Source: Serilophus lunatus
Taxonomy: Eukaryota > Chordata > Aves > Passeriformes > Eurylaimidae
Assembly: GCA_013399895.1 (NCBI GenBank)
Contig: VXBA01005476.1
Location: 1,196,198 to 1,260,197, forward strand
Length of the DNA stretch: 64,000 nucleotides
Reading direction: 5' to 3'
Shown: one piece after another, positions 48,151 to 59,850 of the stretch
How positions within the stretch are numbered: the stretch's first letter is position 1
Layout: each line of letters opens with the position of its first letter
Notes under the pieces: generated by a model
Database searches by the model: none
The model's input: the letters and a program-made list of their open reading frames with translations, nothing else
What the model was told of the DNA's origin: nothing
Translations under genes and position numbers: made by a program

Positions 48151-51100
48151 CACAGCACTGTCCCCTGTTTTTCTCGATAAACTGTGGCTTATTTTAAAAC
48201 CGAGAATGGATTAGGAGCAAGTGGAACGCCTGTTCGGGTGGAAAAGTTCATTGGAGGTCCCAACATGAAGGTGCCGGGCACGAGGGTGAGCAGTGGGGTC
48301 CTTACACTAGACAAATCTCTCCTAAGGATAGATCTCTTCCAGAGGACAAGGGTGGAAACAAAACACCTCTGAGGAAGGAGTAGAACCTTTCTCCCCGTGT
48401 CCCATCCAATGCATTAGCCTCAATCCTGTGACCTGCTTGCTCAACAGCCACCCAGGTTTGTGGGAGTTGGAATTTCTGGAGATGGAGCACCATCCTCCTG
48501 CCCCTTGGCTGACTCTGGCTAGGACCCACCTTTTTGGTGGACCTACCCCCTTCCAGCCCTCACTACCACTGACAAACAGGTTTGCTTTATTTCAAGCTTC
48601 ACAAAGCATCATGGGCTGTATCACTTGAACTCAGGCCCCTCCTTGCCCTTTTGGCTGCTGTTTCACAGCACTGCATCCTTCCCCATGGAAGGGAATCAGG
48701 CAGCTCTACCTGCAACCTGTGCTTCCGACACAGGAAGGCAGCTCGTGCCTATGGGGTGGCCAGAAACATTGTATACAGCTGTTATGGAGACAGAGAAGAG
48801 AGTCCATGAAGCAAGAGCAGCACCTGGACCCAACTTGCACGGGGGTTGCAGGGGGATGCAACCCAGGAAAAGGCTTTTCTTTTGAGCCCCTCCAACCACG
48901 AACAGCAGGAGCAGCATGTCTCTGGAAGTGGCTGGTTTGCTCCAGTAGCCTCTTTACAACCATCAAGGGACAGCTGTTTGGGGACTGCTGGATTTTTAAA
49001 AGGCCACTTATAAGCTTTAATACTGTGCTGGGGGAGAGGGTAAGGAGAGGAGGGGTCAGGGAAGGGTGGTTGCATTGACTGCTTAGGACTTAAAGCTGTA
49101 AACCTCCTCTTCCCTCACTCGTTGCTGGGACATTTTTATTGGCGAGATGAAGGGAGACAGAGCACAACTCCACAACTTGCTCTTCTTCTAGAGGTTAATG
49201 ACCCAGTTAGCAGCTCTTGGCTGCATTTCCCGACATTTTGCAGACATCAAGACCCGTCTCCCTGCCAAGTACATTCTGTTCCCTGGAGCTCAGCCAATGC
49301 ATCTCAGATTACTATGTAATGCGACAAAGAGGGAGAGCTGGAGGTGAGGGTGGGAGCTAGAGGGGAGATACGGGAGCTGTTGGGAAGGGGGCAGGAGAGG
49401 ATGGGAGAAGGGGAAGCACCACTTCTAAATTTAACAACTAAGATGGAAATGAAGCTCCCAAGGTGCTTATTTGCTGGATAAAAACGTGAATCCCAGGATG
49501 AGTTGGAGTGATGCTTCTGGGAAACAGATGCAATCAGCAAATAATTCCCCCCTAGGGACCATGCAAGCCTGCGCTTCCTGGATCTGCTGACAGTCAAGCT
49601 CCTGCTTCTGATGCCCTTGTGCCCAGGACGAATACTACTGGGGAACTGTGACTGCTTTCCCAAATGAGAGTCCAGTACCCCAAGAGGAGCTGGGGCTTAG
49701 ACAGGAAAATGGGGAGTGGAGGGAGTGAAGAGGATTAAGTTCCTGCCTGGTCTTTTATTTGTGCCCAGAGCAGAAGATGCTTCTTGGTGAGCTGTCTGGT
49801 GAGCTTGGCGCTTCCGACTGGGCACTTGCGCAGCAAAGGTAGGAAGGTCAGACCATAGAGAAGGCTCTCCTGGCTGTGGTTGAACATGCAGCTTGCAGGT
49901 GTCTGCCATTCCTAGAGGCCAGCTCGATCATACACTCCACATGTGCCCACAAGCCTTTGCCCAGTGGCCATTCTGGTGTCCTCTCCCAAGCCACGCTGGG
50001 GTCTTCCCCTACAGCTCTAATGAGATACCTTGTCCATTACATGCACTTAGACCTCCTTTGCCCTTGTAAATCTCTCCTCCCAGGCATCTTGTGCCACATT
50101 TCTAATTAAAACCCCATTGTTTTCTAGGTGGTGTGGGATCCTGACCTGAGAGGAACTCTTCCAATCCCTCCTCTTCTAGGCTGGCATCCCTGTTACAGCT
50201 TTGCTATCCTACCTGGGTACAGGATCTCCTGCTAATTCAGCTCTGGGCCTTTGGGAACCTTATTTTCACAGCTGCTTTGAGAACCTGCCAGCTAGACCTG
50301 CAGCTTCATTATGCCCTGGGCTGCTTGGACTGCTATGATGATGTGCTACAAGCCTTTTTCCACCTAGAGTGTAGTTTCTGTCACACCATCATGCCAGTTC
50401 TCAGCCCCAACCCTTGCCAGGCCTCATGTTTCCTTCCTTCTCACCTCCAACACCTATGTCAGCTCCATATGTCCCTCATAGACAACTCATCCTTGGGCAC
50501 CTCTAACCAGGCACAGGTGTAGCACACTGATGTAGCAGCTCACCTCAGACCTAGCAATGGTGCCTCACCATGATCTCAATCCCAGACTATTCCCTCTCCT
50601 GTCCCACTCCTGCCATATCTACCTGCTCACATGTTGTCTCTCCTAGTCCAGCCTGGCCTATCTGGGATGCAGGGCGGGAGGGGGATCTCCTCTCCTGCTG
50701 CCAGCACACTCTGAGCTGAACCTGCTGGCACAGCCCACTTGCAAGGAGACACGCTGGGAAATGAACCTTATGAGCCACCTCTGACCAGGGTGTGCATGGA
50801 CAGTGTCAGGAGCAGTGAGTGAAGGTGGGACTCCACCGAACAAAGCAGGAGGCTTGGGAAGGCTCCGGGGTGTGGGCTAACACATACAAGGTGTCAGAGC
50901 CCACCCATAGGACCCGAGATACCCACAGTCGGGCCCATGCCGTGGGCATGCCAGCATTGCTCCAAGCCCTGCTCTCTCTCCATGGCCTGGCAGGAGCTGT
51001 CAGGCAGGGTCCACTCTCAGGGCTCAGAGATAGGGTTAGTCCCTGGCATTACAGTGCAGCCAGGTCGTGTGCTGGGCAGAGGGTCTGCTCCCCCTTCAGA

Positions 51101-54100
51101 AGTGGTTGGATGGAGCCAGGCTCCTGGGCAGCACCTCAGGGCTCCCTCCCTGCTCCCATGGGCTTGTCAGCCCTCTTTGCACCATCTCTTGGCATGCAGT
51201 CATAAAATGGAAAGAGAAGAAACACAGAGGTCTGGCTCGATGAGATTGCTTATCTCCTTGGAGTGGAGCCGTCCCTCCTCTTCAGGAATTATTTCCTTGA
51301 AAGACACAAAACAGCACAAAACTGCTTCTTGCTCAGCTCCATCTGCCACGCGGGGGCTGGGTGCCGGGAGGCCACGATTGCTCACTGCATTTGCCACACA
51401 CGGCTTTAGGAGGATTTTTCACCACGTGCAGCCTAATAAGGAGATGAATCTGGTTTACCTGTACCAGGAGTTGCTCAGGATAGTCCTGGGAAAAAAAAAA
51501 AAAAAAAAGTGTTTGTGGAGAGGAACTTTCTCAAAAACCACAGTAAATGCCAGCATCTGAAAATCTGGCACTGCATTACTTCACTGCTAAGCATCTGTCC
51601 TTGAGGCCAGCCCCACAGAGAAAGTCATCAGGGGCCAAAGCATCCTTTAAAACACAAGCCGTGGCTAACCACAAACATGTAACCCTCCTGACTTCTAAGC
51701 CACATATCAGCCTCCTCCAAAGGATGAGAAGGTCCAGATGCAGTTCCGCTGTGTAGGACAGCTGGAAGGAGGGCACAGGTTGTGAGAAGGAAGGAGAACC
51801 TTTTCTCCAAGAGGAGCTGGGTGGTGGCATACATAGTCTCAATTTTCCAGCAAAGTCAGCCTGATCATCTTTGTCTGGCTCACATCCTTCCTCAGCACAT
51901 GCCCCACTATGGAAATGAGTCCACATCAGGGCTCACTGTGTTCGATGTTGCGCAAAATTAAGTGATTGGAGTCCTGGCCCAGTGCACCTGCCATTTTGCT
52001 GCCCAGCAGAGTTGTTTCAAGGGCAGCAACTTTCAGTCAGCAGGGAGGGCACAGATGTGCAAATAGGGAAAAATCTGCCAGAGGCATCTCAGCATCTGGT
52101 ACAATACTGAGAAGACTTAAGTTAGGACAATTACAGTTTAAGTATTGCTGCTATTACCAAAACCAGAGGAAGCATGTGAACTCTTATCAGTGTAAATAAT
52201 AGCAGGTAAGTGGCTGCTAAGTTCATGCTACTTATTTCCACCCTTCTCTTTCCCCACAGATCTGTGCTGGAGTAAGGATCACGGCAGTAAACCAGCATCA
52301 AGGCCAACACATGTAAAGACAGAGAAATGTTCCAGCACTGTTTATGGAGCAGGTTGAGCTAGGCAAGTACCAGCTGGGCCTGCCACATGACTTGTCTTGA
52401 GCAGGGAAACTCATCCCAAAAGCTGAGAGTTTTGGGGGCTTTAAGAGACTAACAAAAGCCTTGCTTATGTCTCAATTGGCTAGTGCATTTACTAACTCAC
52501 AGAAACAATTAGGCAGCTTTTGTACAATAACTACAGGCAGTTCAGGCTCAGCTTCTCACCTTTTAAAATCACTCCCAGATCCACCATCCACAGGAAGAAG
52601 CAACCTAGGTTGACCACAGTTCATTAGTCCAGAGTGGGCAGGGCAGGAAGCATAAGTGTAAACTGCATCAAGGAGGTCCTAACTTTGGCCCTATCCCTAA
52701 ATGTTACAACTAATAAGAACAGTTAAGCACTGAAAAGATTGCCTAGAGGGTCTATGTGGTCTGTATCCTCAAAAGCTTTCAGGAACAGGACAGATGCAAA
52801 AGACTGTCTGGGCTAGCTTGGTTCCAGCTGGTCCTGCCTTGTGGCGGGGTAGGGATCAGGTGACCTCCTGTTATGCATTGGCCTTTCCCATCCCAGTTTC
52901 CAGGTGTGTTTGTTCAGCTTCTCTCAGTCACATGCTGTCCCCTTCCTGTATGTTCACAGGATTTGTGGGCACACTGCTGAGCCTGATGCTCAGCAAGTTG
53001 GTCTATCTTGCAAAATCATATTTTCCTTGAAATTAGGATGAGTCTTGAGATATACATAAATGTATAGAATAGCAGAGAATATTTATTAGTGTTGAAATTA
53101 ACATTGATTGATTTGATTTTTCCTGATTAGGCAATTACAAGAACTAAAGGGGTAATCACCTTTTCGATGAGGAAATGAAACAATCATCCAAGCTAGACAA
53201 GTCCTGAGTTTCTAATTTGAGCAGGGGAAAAAAAAAAGCTACAGGTGAAGATCAAAGCATCTCTGCCACGTTGTCTCTCACTCTCCAAGCAGACATGGGC
53301 TGGGACTTTTCTCACCACGCTTATCTCAGTTTCACCCATCTATATGCCTTGGGAGACAGAGTGAGGAGAGACACAAGGTTTAGCCCAGGGACTAAAGCAA
53401 TGCAAGGCACAGATCTTGTCTTACTTCACATCTAGAGGAGGAAGAAGCCTCCCTTACTGCCCTTCACCTCACCAGAAGGATGCCCAAATCTGTCAAGACA
53501 CTGACAGCTGAACATGAGGCTTATGAGAGCAGGTCCTGCTTCATTCCCCTCTCTGGATTTGTCTCTAACACATCTGCAGCTTATTGGGACATCTCTTCCC
53601 CACAGTGATCCCTAGTGCCAGATTGGTTCACTGGGTATTTGGCTCATGTCTTGGTGCTCCAGTATTTCTTCCCCAGTTAGCAACATGGGAAAAGGCCACC
53701 AAGTGCAGACCTCAGCTGACACCCCATACCCAGCAATAGCAACAGCCTTGTGTATGGCAGGGACACCCATCCAAATGCCATGACTCCTTGCCCTCCTTCC
53801 CACCTGTATTATAATGCAAACCATGATGAAGGGGTGCTGTAGGAAGCCAGCTACCATCAGTCCTTTAAAGACAAAACAAACAAAGGCCTTTTCTCAGTTG
53901 TAGTGGCATGAAGGGAGCTTAGTCCCCCTGGCCTCTCCAGGATGTGGCTGAGATGTATCAGGGAAGAGCAGCTGTCAGCATGGATGTGCCTAAAATTAGC
54001 TCAAAGAGAAGGTTTCCTCCATTTATTTATTTATTTGCTCCTTAAAAGGCCCCTTCTTATTAGATGCAAATTCAGCACGAAAGCTTCAAGACAGTACAAA

Positions 54101-55839
54101 GGCTCTGCTAATATTTTTCAATTACACTGAGAGAGAGGTCACAGTATTTTGTGTTTGAACTTCTCTTTGGGATAGAGGCTGTAGCAATGCAGTGACTCTT
54201 TGGATGTTTGGCTGCAGGAATGTATTTAGAAGAGATGTACCATGTGCAGCAGGTTCAACTGGTGCTGGAGGCCAGTGTGCCATTTATTTGGTGTGGTAGG
54301 TGCCCCAAGAAGGAATCATGGAGAATGGGTCTCTAACCTTAATTTATCTCCTTTCAGATATATACACACACCATTCCAAGAGGTTTGTTATTATACATTA
54401 TGGCATTATCTATTTTCATCTCTTTGCCAACTTTTTCGTATCGTTTTCCCCACCCTCTAATAACTTCAGGACTCTGTCACCAATTTCCCTCCCTCAAAGC
54501 GGAGGGGAAGGAAGAGTGTGGAGAAATCTTAAAGATGCTAGATTCCAGCAAGTTTTTTGTCAGAGAAAATTACTTCATTAAGGCCTTTTGAGAATAAAAA
54601 ACTGGAGAAAGAATTCACCCTTCTTAGCAAAGAATCCACATAGATCTATAGGAAAACAGGCTTGATCACTTCTGCTGCTCAAGAGATCAGCTGTTAATTA
54701 CAGAACTCAAAAAACTTTGACTCATCACCTCTGTTTGGCTCATGACACAGGGATTGAAATGGGAAAACCTTTACAGACATTTAGAACTACTGAAAAATAG
54801 TAAAAAATAACTTTGAGGATAAAAAAACAACCCAACATTTCTTTTAATGTACCTAGTCCATCCCACATATCTTAGAAAAATACTGTATTTCTTTGTCCAT
54901 ACTCCTGGAATGGGTCTTGCAGAACACCAGTATCTACCATCAAATTCTTTCTGACATCTTGCTCCACAATGACCCACAGCCATTCAGAAGCTATTTCCTG
55001 AGGCTGCTGCCTTTGTGCTGACTTGCTGCTCTCCCAGCTGCGTTCTCTTACGGCCTTTCTAGTTTGTGTATCGGTTTTTTGAGGTGAGGAATTGCTGTCA
55101 TCATTGCAGTAAGGAACAAGGCAAGCCTAGGGCAGGGGGCTTCTACTGCAGCATGAAAAACTGATTAATGAAAGGGACAGTAAGAAGCAACAGCACTAGG
55201 GATTGCCCCTGCACATAGTCATGCTATAATACAATAAGGTCTGGTGTAGCCTGGTCAAGTCACGCTGTAGCCTTTGTCTACTGAGTCTATAAGTATTTGG
55301 ACCCAGGGTTTTGATTTGTATAAACATGAGTGGCCATGCACTACGACTCTGTGCTATCAGAGCATAAATAACAGGTGGCTGGAGCACTGACTCTGATCAG
55401 ACCCTTCCATCTAGAGCCAGTTTCAATATTCAAGGTCCAGTAGCAAAGTTTCCAGCTTGTAGCTTCAATTTTTTCTGACCCACCAAGTCAATTGGATGCA
55501 CACACAAGCTGGACCCTGCATATCTTATGGCTTTTCAATGAAATGTTGAGACCTATTTACACTTTGCATAAGCTTTTCCCTTGAGACAGTAATCTTGCTC
55601 AGGGCTAATGGGCTGCTTGCTAGAGCTACCTGCCTATTCTATCTTTATCCACTTCTCTAGGAAAGCATATCAGAGGGCGGAAAGCCAAGCATCTCATGGT
55701 ACGTCTTGCTTACAAAAATTATCTGCCCTGCCCCATATCACTCATCTGTCTGCTCTGATGGCATCAGTGTTGCTCTGAACAGCACTGCAAGCAGTGCTGA
55801 TTGCAGAGCAGCAGCAGGAAGATGGGAATCATTAAAGCA
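48151..55839. other. Long non-coding stretch with no recognised gene
   Basis: The segment holds the longest open frame of the window (50937-51560, plus, 207 aa). It runs through an 18-A tract into a lysine run and has no recognisable domain, so I do not call it a gene. A strong acceptor-like tract ends CTTTCCCCACAG near 52259 with no recognisable exon after it. Simple repeats: 18 A at 51491-51508, 10 A at 53228-53237, (ATTT)n at 54021-54036. A weak L2/MIR-like string (CGATGAGGAAATGAAAC) lies at 53165-53181. Confidence 0.5.
49321..49420 (+). other. Purine-rich tract with G-quadruplex potential
   Basis: Almost pure A/G DNA on the plus strand. G-runs of three or more start at 49348, 49352, 49362, 49372, 49382 and 49387, with loops of 1, 7, 6, 7 and 2 bases, so the G3+N1-7 rule is met with spare runs. 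Two more runs follow at 49403 and 49410. Purine mirror-like composition could also allow triplex DNA. Confidence 0.6.
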
Positions 55840-56110
55840 ACTCAGCCAAAGCCCTGTAATTAATTAGTTAGAAAAGCATCTTGGCGTTATTAGAGAGGCC
55901 TCAGCAGAGGAAGCGACACCTCCGTTCTAACAGACTCACCTTCCGCCAGAGCTGCTGCTGTGATGTTTGACATTGTGCTGGTGTAAACAGAAATTAGGAG
56001 TCAGTGTGACACGGAGAGGAGCCATTGGCAGGCTGTGCCCTTGGCCAGCACTGTGCTGTTTGCCAGGAGGTTTCCGTGCTCTGCTCATGAGCAAAAATCA
56101 GATCCTGGAG
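55840..56110. promoter_or_regulatory. Candidate conserved non-coding element
   Basis: The block begins GCCCTGTAATTAATTAG, with two overlapping TAATTA cores at 55857-55866. It continues with retained CpGs (CTTGGCGTTATTAGAG, GGAAGCGACACCTCCGTTC, CACCTTCCGCCAGAG) and TGATGTTTGACATTG. It differs sharply from the featureless DNA to the left. No coding potential is seen. It directly abuts the 68-bp tandem duplication. Confidence 0.4.
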
Positions 56111-56121
56111 AAGGCTCAGGT

Positions 56122-56257
56122 AGGGATGATTGCTGCTTAACCAGGAAGACCCTGATTTTTGCTGTGATTAAAGCAAACGCAGATTTTCCAGGGATGATTG
56201 CTGCTTAACCAGGAAGACCCTGATTTTTGCTGTGATTTAAGCAAATGCAGATTTTCC
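56122..56257. repeat. 68-bp tandem duplication
   Basis: Two head-to-tail units (56122-56189 and 56190-56257) start AGGGATGATTGCTGC and end CAGATTTTCC. They differ at only two positions (A/T and C/T near the 3' part). The next four bases repeat the unit start (AGGG) before the sequence diverges. The unit length is not a multiple of three, and chance open frames run across it on both strands, so it is not a coding repeat. The low divergence suggests a recent event, or copy number that still varies. Confidence 0.95.
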
Positions 56258-58789
56258 AGGGTACTGAACAGAGAGCCGGTTATCCAGGTGTTTGTGATTA
56301 TAAACAGCCGTGCATACACAAAGATGCCACCCAAAACTCCAGAAACTGGTGTCTCCAGGGACCTAGACACATGCAGGATGCTGCTGTCCCTGGCAAACAT
56401 GCACAGGCTAGCTGCATGGAGAACTGGGCCATGATCAGAACTGCATATTCATGGCATGCAAATGCTAAGCTACTGCAAACTCCCACAGCTGTCATCAGCA
56501 TACAGTACCATGGCCATGAGCCCCAGAGATGGAATAACATCCTGTGGGGAACAGCAGGATACTGCAAGTTCTGTGCATTGCTGAAAATAAGAGCAGAGCA
56601 TCAAAAGGAAGATGGAAACACAAGACTAAAATAGTCAGGATTGCTTTATGGACTCTTAATTTCCTTTGTGGAAGGAGGCCAGGCAATGTGGCGGGTACAT
56701 GGGGCGAAGAAGCATGAGGCTTGGCTCTCCCACTGACCTGCCGTCATACCTTTGGCAACTCTTGTTTTTCCCCATGTGCTAATTTTGCCCTTTCCCCACT
56801 TGGTACTGTCAGCCTCTAGGAATTCATAAGTCTTGAGTAGGGCCTCCAAACACCATGATTTTGGCTTAAAAATCAAGAGCTATAAGCATATACATATGAA
56901 TTACGTGCCTTTTTGAGTGGCCTTGTGGTTTCTGACTCTTTAGGGATCGCATTTCCAACTGAGTGGGTCAGATTTTTTTATTATGATTATTATTATTTTA
57001 AATGAAAGCCAAGAGTTTCACATAAACACAGAGCTCTGGCAGCTTGAGTTGGCAGCTGTACCCACTCTTCACGTGCCTTGTCTCCTTAGATGGGGAGTGT
57101 CTGAGGCATGGGCCGTCACTGGCCATGTCTTGCATAGCATCAAGAAAAACCTTCCTAGTATCAGCTGGCTTCCTAAACTTACCCAAGACAACAATCAACA
57201 AACAACCATTCCCCAGATGTTTCCAGTGAAGGTTGTAGGTAGGATAACTCCCCTGTGTTTGGCCTGCTTTAGAGCACAGGTGACAATGGACTGAAACTGA
57301 TCCAAGAATAGGCTCCCGAGAGAGATTTTTGGTGCACCCTATTTTGGCCTTGCTGTTGCAGCCTTCCCGAGGTGTTTCAAGTGCTCTTCAAGGTAGTAGA
57401 GGGACTGAACACTGAGAACATGTCAGTGCATGCATTTGCTGTTCTCTTCGTGTTGAGTTTCAGACCAGGTCCCGTGAATACTCTGGGCAGAGATTTGAGA
57501 AGAATATTGTGCTTAGTTGAACTGCCTTGCTCATCCCATGATGATGAACAACTCAAATCCCTCATGTTTTACCTTGCAGATGTGTGGATGTAGCATGGGA
57601 TGCTCCCTGTCTGCACAGCTGTCACCAGTTCTGTGGTAACAAGAATCATAGCTTTGGCTCTCAGCTCTGAAGCTCATCTCTTTACATTCTGAAGTGAAGA
57701 CATTCTCTGAATAAATGAACAAACTGAGATCTTCAAATGAATAACACATTCTTCCTCAGGTCAACTTTGCAGAAAAAGCAAATATTTCAGGACAGTAAGG
57801 TTACTGCTCATCGTTCTCTGGAGCCAGCCTGCAAACTCCTCTGCGGTGGCTGTAAATCTGATGGTGTTCCAGTTTAAGGGCCTCAAAGATGCTATTTCAG
57901 ACTGATATAATGCACATAAATGGGATTGAAAGCACCCATCTCTAGCAGACAAAGCCTTTCTGGTTTATTCAAACACGAGGAAACTGACCATTGTATATAT
58001 GCACAGTTGGGACTCATCCAAAAGTGAGTGGTAGCCAAAAGAATTTACAGTTCCCTGGCTGGGGAACATGCGGATTTCATAAGGCAGAAAAGGTAACACA
58101 AGGATACAGGGAGAATCCTTTGCCTGGCATTTAGTATTTGAATCTCATCCTTTGATTTACTGTGAGAGAGAAGAGTCCCAGAAGGACAGAAGATCCCCCA
58201 CCATATATGATATTCCTCATTTAGAGGCAACAAGGCATTTGGTTCCCATGGGATAGCAATGAAATAGAAGCTGTTCTCAGAGTCTGAACTTTAGGGGGTA
58301 TCTGTCTAGCAAAGCGATTTATCAATTAATATCACAATCATCTTATGCAATGCATTTCTATAAAGTACTGCAGAGAACCAAATGGGTCCCAAAAGGCTGG
58401 GAGGTACAATTCATCAGCTCTCAGTACAGGTGGCAGCTACCAGACCCCCTGCAATGCATATCGACAGGGGTTAAAAGCACACAAGTCAACCCAAATGCAT
58501 ACTATGACGGGGGGGAGCCTGTCTTCGAAGTGTGAGACCAGGTCTAATTAACGGGGTCACGGAAGGGTCCCTGGGGGCAGTTGGCCATACCAGTGGTATG
58601 CGGGGTGTCCTGGGAAGCCGTGCTCCTGGCAGCATTCCCACGTGAGCCACAGAATGAGAGGGATGCGTGGTCTGATCCTGCCTGGCAGTTTCTGTGCAAA
58701 ATGGGACCAATTTGCTGGGAAGCTTCCCACTCCCAAGGAGGGAAGAGGTGGGCCGCGAGTTTAACAAACATTTTGGTATTTGGAAGTCA
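56258..58789. other. Non-coding sequence, nothing recognised
   Basis: Open frames on both strands at 56245-56634, 56298-56567 and 58486-58958 overlap as shadows and have no recognisable features. No repeat is recognised. Confidence 0.5.
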
Positions 58790-59160
58790 TTCCCAGCTCT
58801 CGTTTAACACACAGACTGCATTTCCCGTTGCTAACTGGCAGCAAAGAGCTCATCAACATTTAAATAAGAGGCTTGTTAATGCCAGCGTGAGGCAGGTTTG
58901 CATGCCAAGGCTGGCTAAGGTTTCGTGCCAAGGATTTTCTAAGAGAGAATTTCTCTAGGAAACTCCTTTAAAAGGAAGAATTCACTTCTGGTTAAAGACA
59001 GCGAGGGCTTAATTTGAAGAGTGCTGAGCTGGTTAAGTCAAACGGATGGTGCAAGAGCTGAAAGACTGTGAAAATCAGACTCCAGCTTTTAAATCAATTA
59101 ATTAGCTGAAGCATGTGGTGTTTTGCAACGGATAATGCTTTCTGCGATGCAATAACTGAA
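58790..59160. promoter_or_regulatory. Candidate conserved non-coding element
   Basis: Unique DNA with strings such as TCATCAACATTTAAATAAGA, TTAATGCCAGCGTGAGGCAG, TGCATGCCAAGG, CAATTAATTAGCTGAAGC (TAATTA at 59098-59103) and TGCGATGCAATAACTG. AT-rich homeodomain cores alternate with retained CpGs. Most of it is not covered by long frames. It belongs to a run of similar blocks from 55.8 to 59.9 kb. Confidence 0.4.
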
Positions 59161-59559
59161 GGAAAAAAAGGCTACGCATAACCTCTTCCATCAGAGCCAC
59201 TGACTTGCCCATCAATGCTAAATATACTCAGGTGAGGTTTTAAATGCACCTGTTACCTGAGTGTGGGAGTTATTATCTTCTACAATGGTCAAATGAACCT
59301 GAGTGCAGAGGGGATGTGCAATATTTGGCTCTGTTTCTAGATCTCAAATGAATCTTGTAAATTACAAAGAATTTTTACTCTGGGACTTTGTTTTGAGCCT
59401 TCCAAATGGACACTCAGCCCCCACCTCAGAGCCAATGGAGAGGGAGGGTGCTAGTTTTGGCAAAGCTGGAGGGTCCTGTACTGTGTGTCTCTATAGCTGA
59501 GTTTATTGCCTTTCCTTGTTCTGTCACAGAACAGGAGTAATGTCCATAGTGTCGGAATA
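59161..59559. other. Spacer between candidate regulatory elements
   Basis: No gene or repeat is recognised. A short plus-strand frame (59303-59500) has no features. Confidence 0.45.
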
Positions 59560-59850
59560 TGCACATGGTAATTGGCTTTTGCTGTAATTAAATGCCTCGA
59601 TGCCAGCGTTTAATCAGCCGCCAAAGCCATTTATTGCCTCATATACGGCTGCACCATGAGCATTACCCCTTAATTAGTTGCTGAAATAGTGATGATTTAG
59701 CAGCGTCTTTATATTTATACTTTAAGACAGCAGATTCAGTCCAACACCAACAATATTGCAAGATAAAAAAGCAGACCATATTTTGCTGTGCAATGATTTG
59801 AGCTTATTTATTTTTCCTTACCTTGTGGAAAACAGCGTCATGTGCATCTC
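59560..59850. promoter_or_regulatory. Candidate enhancer, strongest of the right-hand cluster
   Basis: Motif-dense unique DNA: GGTAATTGGC, TGTAATTAAATGCC (TAATTA 59585-59590), ATGCCAGCGTTTAATCAGCC, CATATACGGCTGCACC, CCTTAATTAGTTGC (TAATTA 59671-59676), TTAGCAGCGTCTTTATATTT and GCAATGATTTGAGC. Several CpGs remain in AT-rich context and no substantial frame covers it, which fits purifying selection on non-coding DNA. The factor families are inferred from core motifs only, and the target gene is unknown. Confidence 0.45.

Noticed and set aside
47748..48180. Opposing Pro/Gly/Arg-rich frames across the CpG island at 48 kb
   Set aside because: GC-rich DNA lacks stop codons on both strands. The peptides reflect composition rather than a protein family.
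50937..51560. 207-aa plus-strand open frame, the longest in the window
   Set aside because: It lies in GC-rich DNA, runs through an 18-A tract giving a lysine run, has no recognisable domain and no splice context, and is overlapped by other frames on both strands.
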